Shown here: positions 5,932 to 6,491 of the stretch, in pieces
How positions within the stretch are numbered: the first letter of the stretch is position 1
Layout: each line of letters starts with the position of its first letter
Notes under the pieces: model-generated
Told to the model about the DNA's origin: nothing
The model's input: only the letters and a program-made list of their open reading frames with translations
Database searches by the model: none
Made by a program: the position numbers and the translations under genes
NCBI GenBank assembly: GCA_009885605.1
Contig: VFKK01000315.1
Coordinates: 1 to 6,491 of the forward strand
Length of the DNA: 6,491 nt
Reading direction: 5' to 3'
DNA from: Cyclobacteriaceae bacterium
GTDB taxonomy: Bacteria > Bacteroidota > Bacteroidia > Cytophagales > Cyclobacteriaceae

Positions 5932-6491
5932 TTATTTCAACTCATTCCTAAGGACAATGAAAGGTCTCCAAGGCATAGTAGGTTTAGCATACAGATCATT
6001 AAATTCAAAAGTTCCGACCACTAAGTCCGTATCACCATCTTTGTCAATATCCCCTTTCGTCATCTTCAGCCAATGAGAATCAATATTTTCCTTGATTACA
6101 AATGGCTCAAAATCACCCTTTTCAGATTGTCTAAAGTAAATCAAATCCTGTCTGGGAGATTGTTTTGGGTCCGGAAAGAAAGCAAGGACGAATAAATCAA
6201 GGTCTCCATCCTGATCATAATCTTCCACCTCAAGTCCGCTTGCACCATAAAGCGGATAAAACCACTCTTCTTCAAATTCGCCATCTCCGTCATTTAAGAA
6301 AATCCGAACTCCGTGGTAGCTTTTCAAGATTTGTGAAAGATCAGCATTGTTGCCATTTACCAAAATGATATCCCGATATCCGTCTCCATTCACATCCTCA
6401 AATCTGAAATCGCTTGAACCAAAAGAAGGATGAAAACGAAGCAACGGCTTTTCAACAAACTTCTCATCCCCCTGATTGATCCAAGCATAGA
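5932..6491 (-). CDS. FG-GAP/VCBS repeat protein, C-terminal part (partial, start beyond the right edge)
   Basis: The frame is open from the right window edge to a TAA at 5932-5934, giving 185 visible residues and no start codon inside the window that need be used. Three calcium-loop motifs of the DxDxDGxxD kind are spaced along it: DVNGDGYRD (32-40), DYDQDGDLD (90-98) and DIDKDGDTD (147-155 of the visible part). Each is followed by a hydrophobic strand (IILV, LFVL, LVVG), as in the blades of FG-GAP/VCBS beta-propellers. Such proteins are usually extracellular or surface-attached and hold calcium in the loops. Their partner or ligand is often unknown and is unknown here. The protein ends in FIVLRNELK just after the last blade, so no added C-terminal sorting domain is visible. 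The N-terminus, including any signal peptide, is outside the window. Confidence 0.87.
   Translation of the reverse strand, partial: YAWINQGDEKFVEKPLLRFHPSFGSSDFRFEDVNGDGYRDIILVNGNNADLSQILKSYHGVRIFLNDGDGEFEEEWFYPLYGASGLEVEDYDQDGDLDLFVLAFFPDPKQSPRQDLIYFRQSEKGDFEPFVIKENIDSHWLKMTKGDIDKDGDTDLVVGTFEFNDLYAKPTMPWRPFIVLRNELK

Noticed and set aside
6165..6368. Plus-strand frame of 67 codons (also 5505-5690 and 5852-6076)
   Set aside because: Shadows of the minus-strand FG-GAP and CBS genes or of the A/T-rich spacer; no recognisable protein features.
5932..6444. Start of the FG-GAP gene at 6444
   Set aside because: That position is a TTG leucine codon inside an open frame that continues with FG-GAP-like sequence to the window edge; the gene is partial.

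Overview
This window looks like chromosomal DNA of a Bacteroidota bacterium, probably of the Cytophagales (Cyclobacteriaceae-like) type. This placement is an inference. It rests on two promoters of the Bacteroidota form (TTTG-like -33 box, 19-20 bases, TAnnTTTG-like -7 box), start codons without clear Shine-Dalgarno sequences, the L25/Ctc, Pth and MetZ sequences, and flanking genes for a secreted M14 carboxypeptidase and an FG-GAP/VCBS repeat protein. No insertion sequence, phage gene, CRISPR array, tRNA or rRNA gene was seen.

Left part (1-1207, minus strand): the first 402 codons of a secreted zinc carboxypeptidase of the M14 family; its C-terminus lies beyond the left edge. A gene-poor stretch (1208-1613) follows and ends in a promoter for the next unit.

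Middle (1535-3872, plus strand): prs (PRPP synthase) and rplY (ribosomal protein L25/Ctc) are 25 bases apart, share one apparent promoter and end at a strong hairpin terminator. pth (peptidyl-tRNA hydrolase) follows after 170 bases. This is the familiar prs-ctc-pth housekeeping neighbourhood, but here a terminator separates pth from the first two genes.

Methionine unit (3882-5348, plus strand): a complete self-contained transcription unit with a Bacteroidota-type promoter, a SAM-I (S-box) riboswitch, a leader of about 100 bases, metZ (O-succinyl/O-acetylhomoserine sulfhydrylase) and a 16-bp bidirectional terminator. The aptamer keeps the conserved S-box core, and its P2-loop pseudoknot is preserved with different bases. 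SAM would be expected to repress this sulfur-assimilating step of methionine synthesis. The switching mechanism is not obvious: there is no canonical intrinsic terminator in the leader.

Right part (5351-6491, minus strand): a small stand-alone protein with two CBS domains converges on metZ and shares its terminator. Beyond an AT-rich spacer with a 21-base inverted repeat lies the C-terminal part of an FG-GAP/VCBS repeat protein with three calcium-loop motifs; its start is beyond the right edge.

All proteins belong to recognisable families. The most rewarding item is the SAM-I riboswitch and its unresolved expression platform. I see no evidence for a wholly new system.
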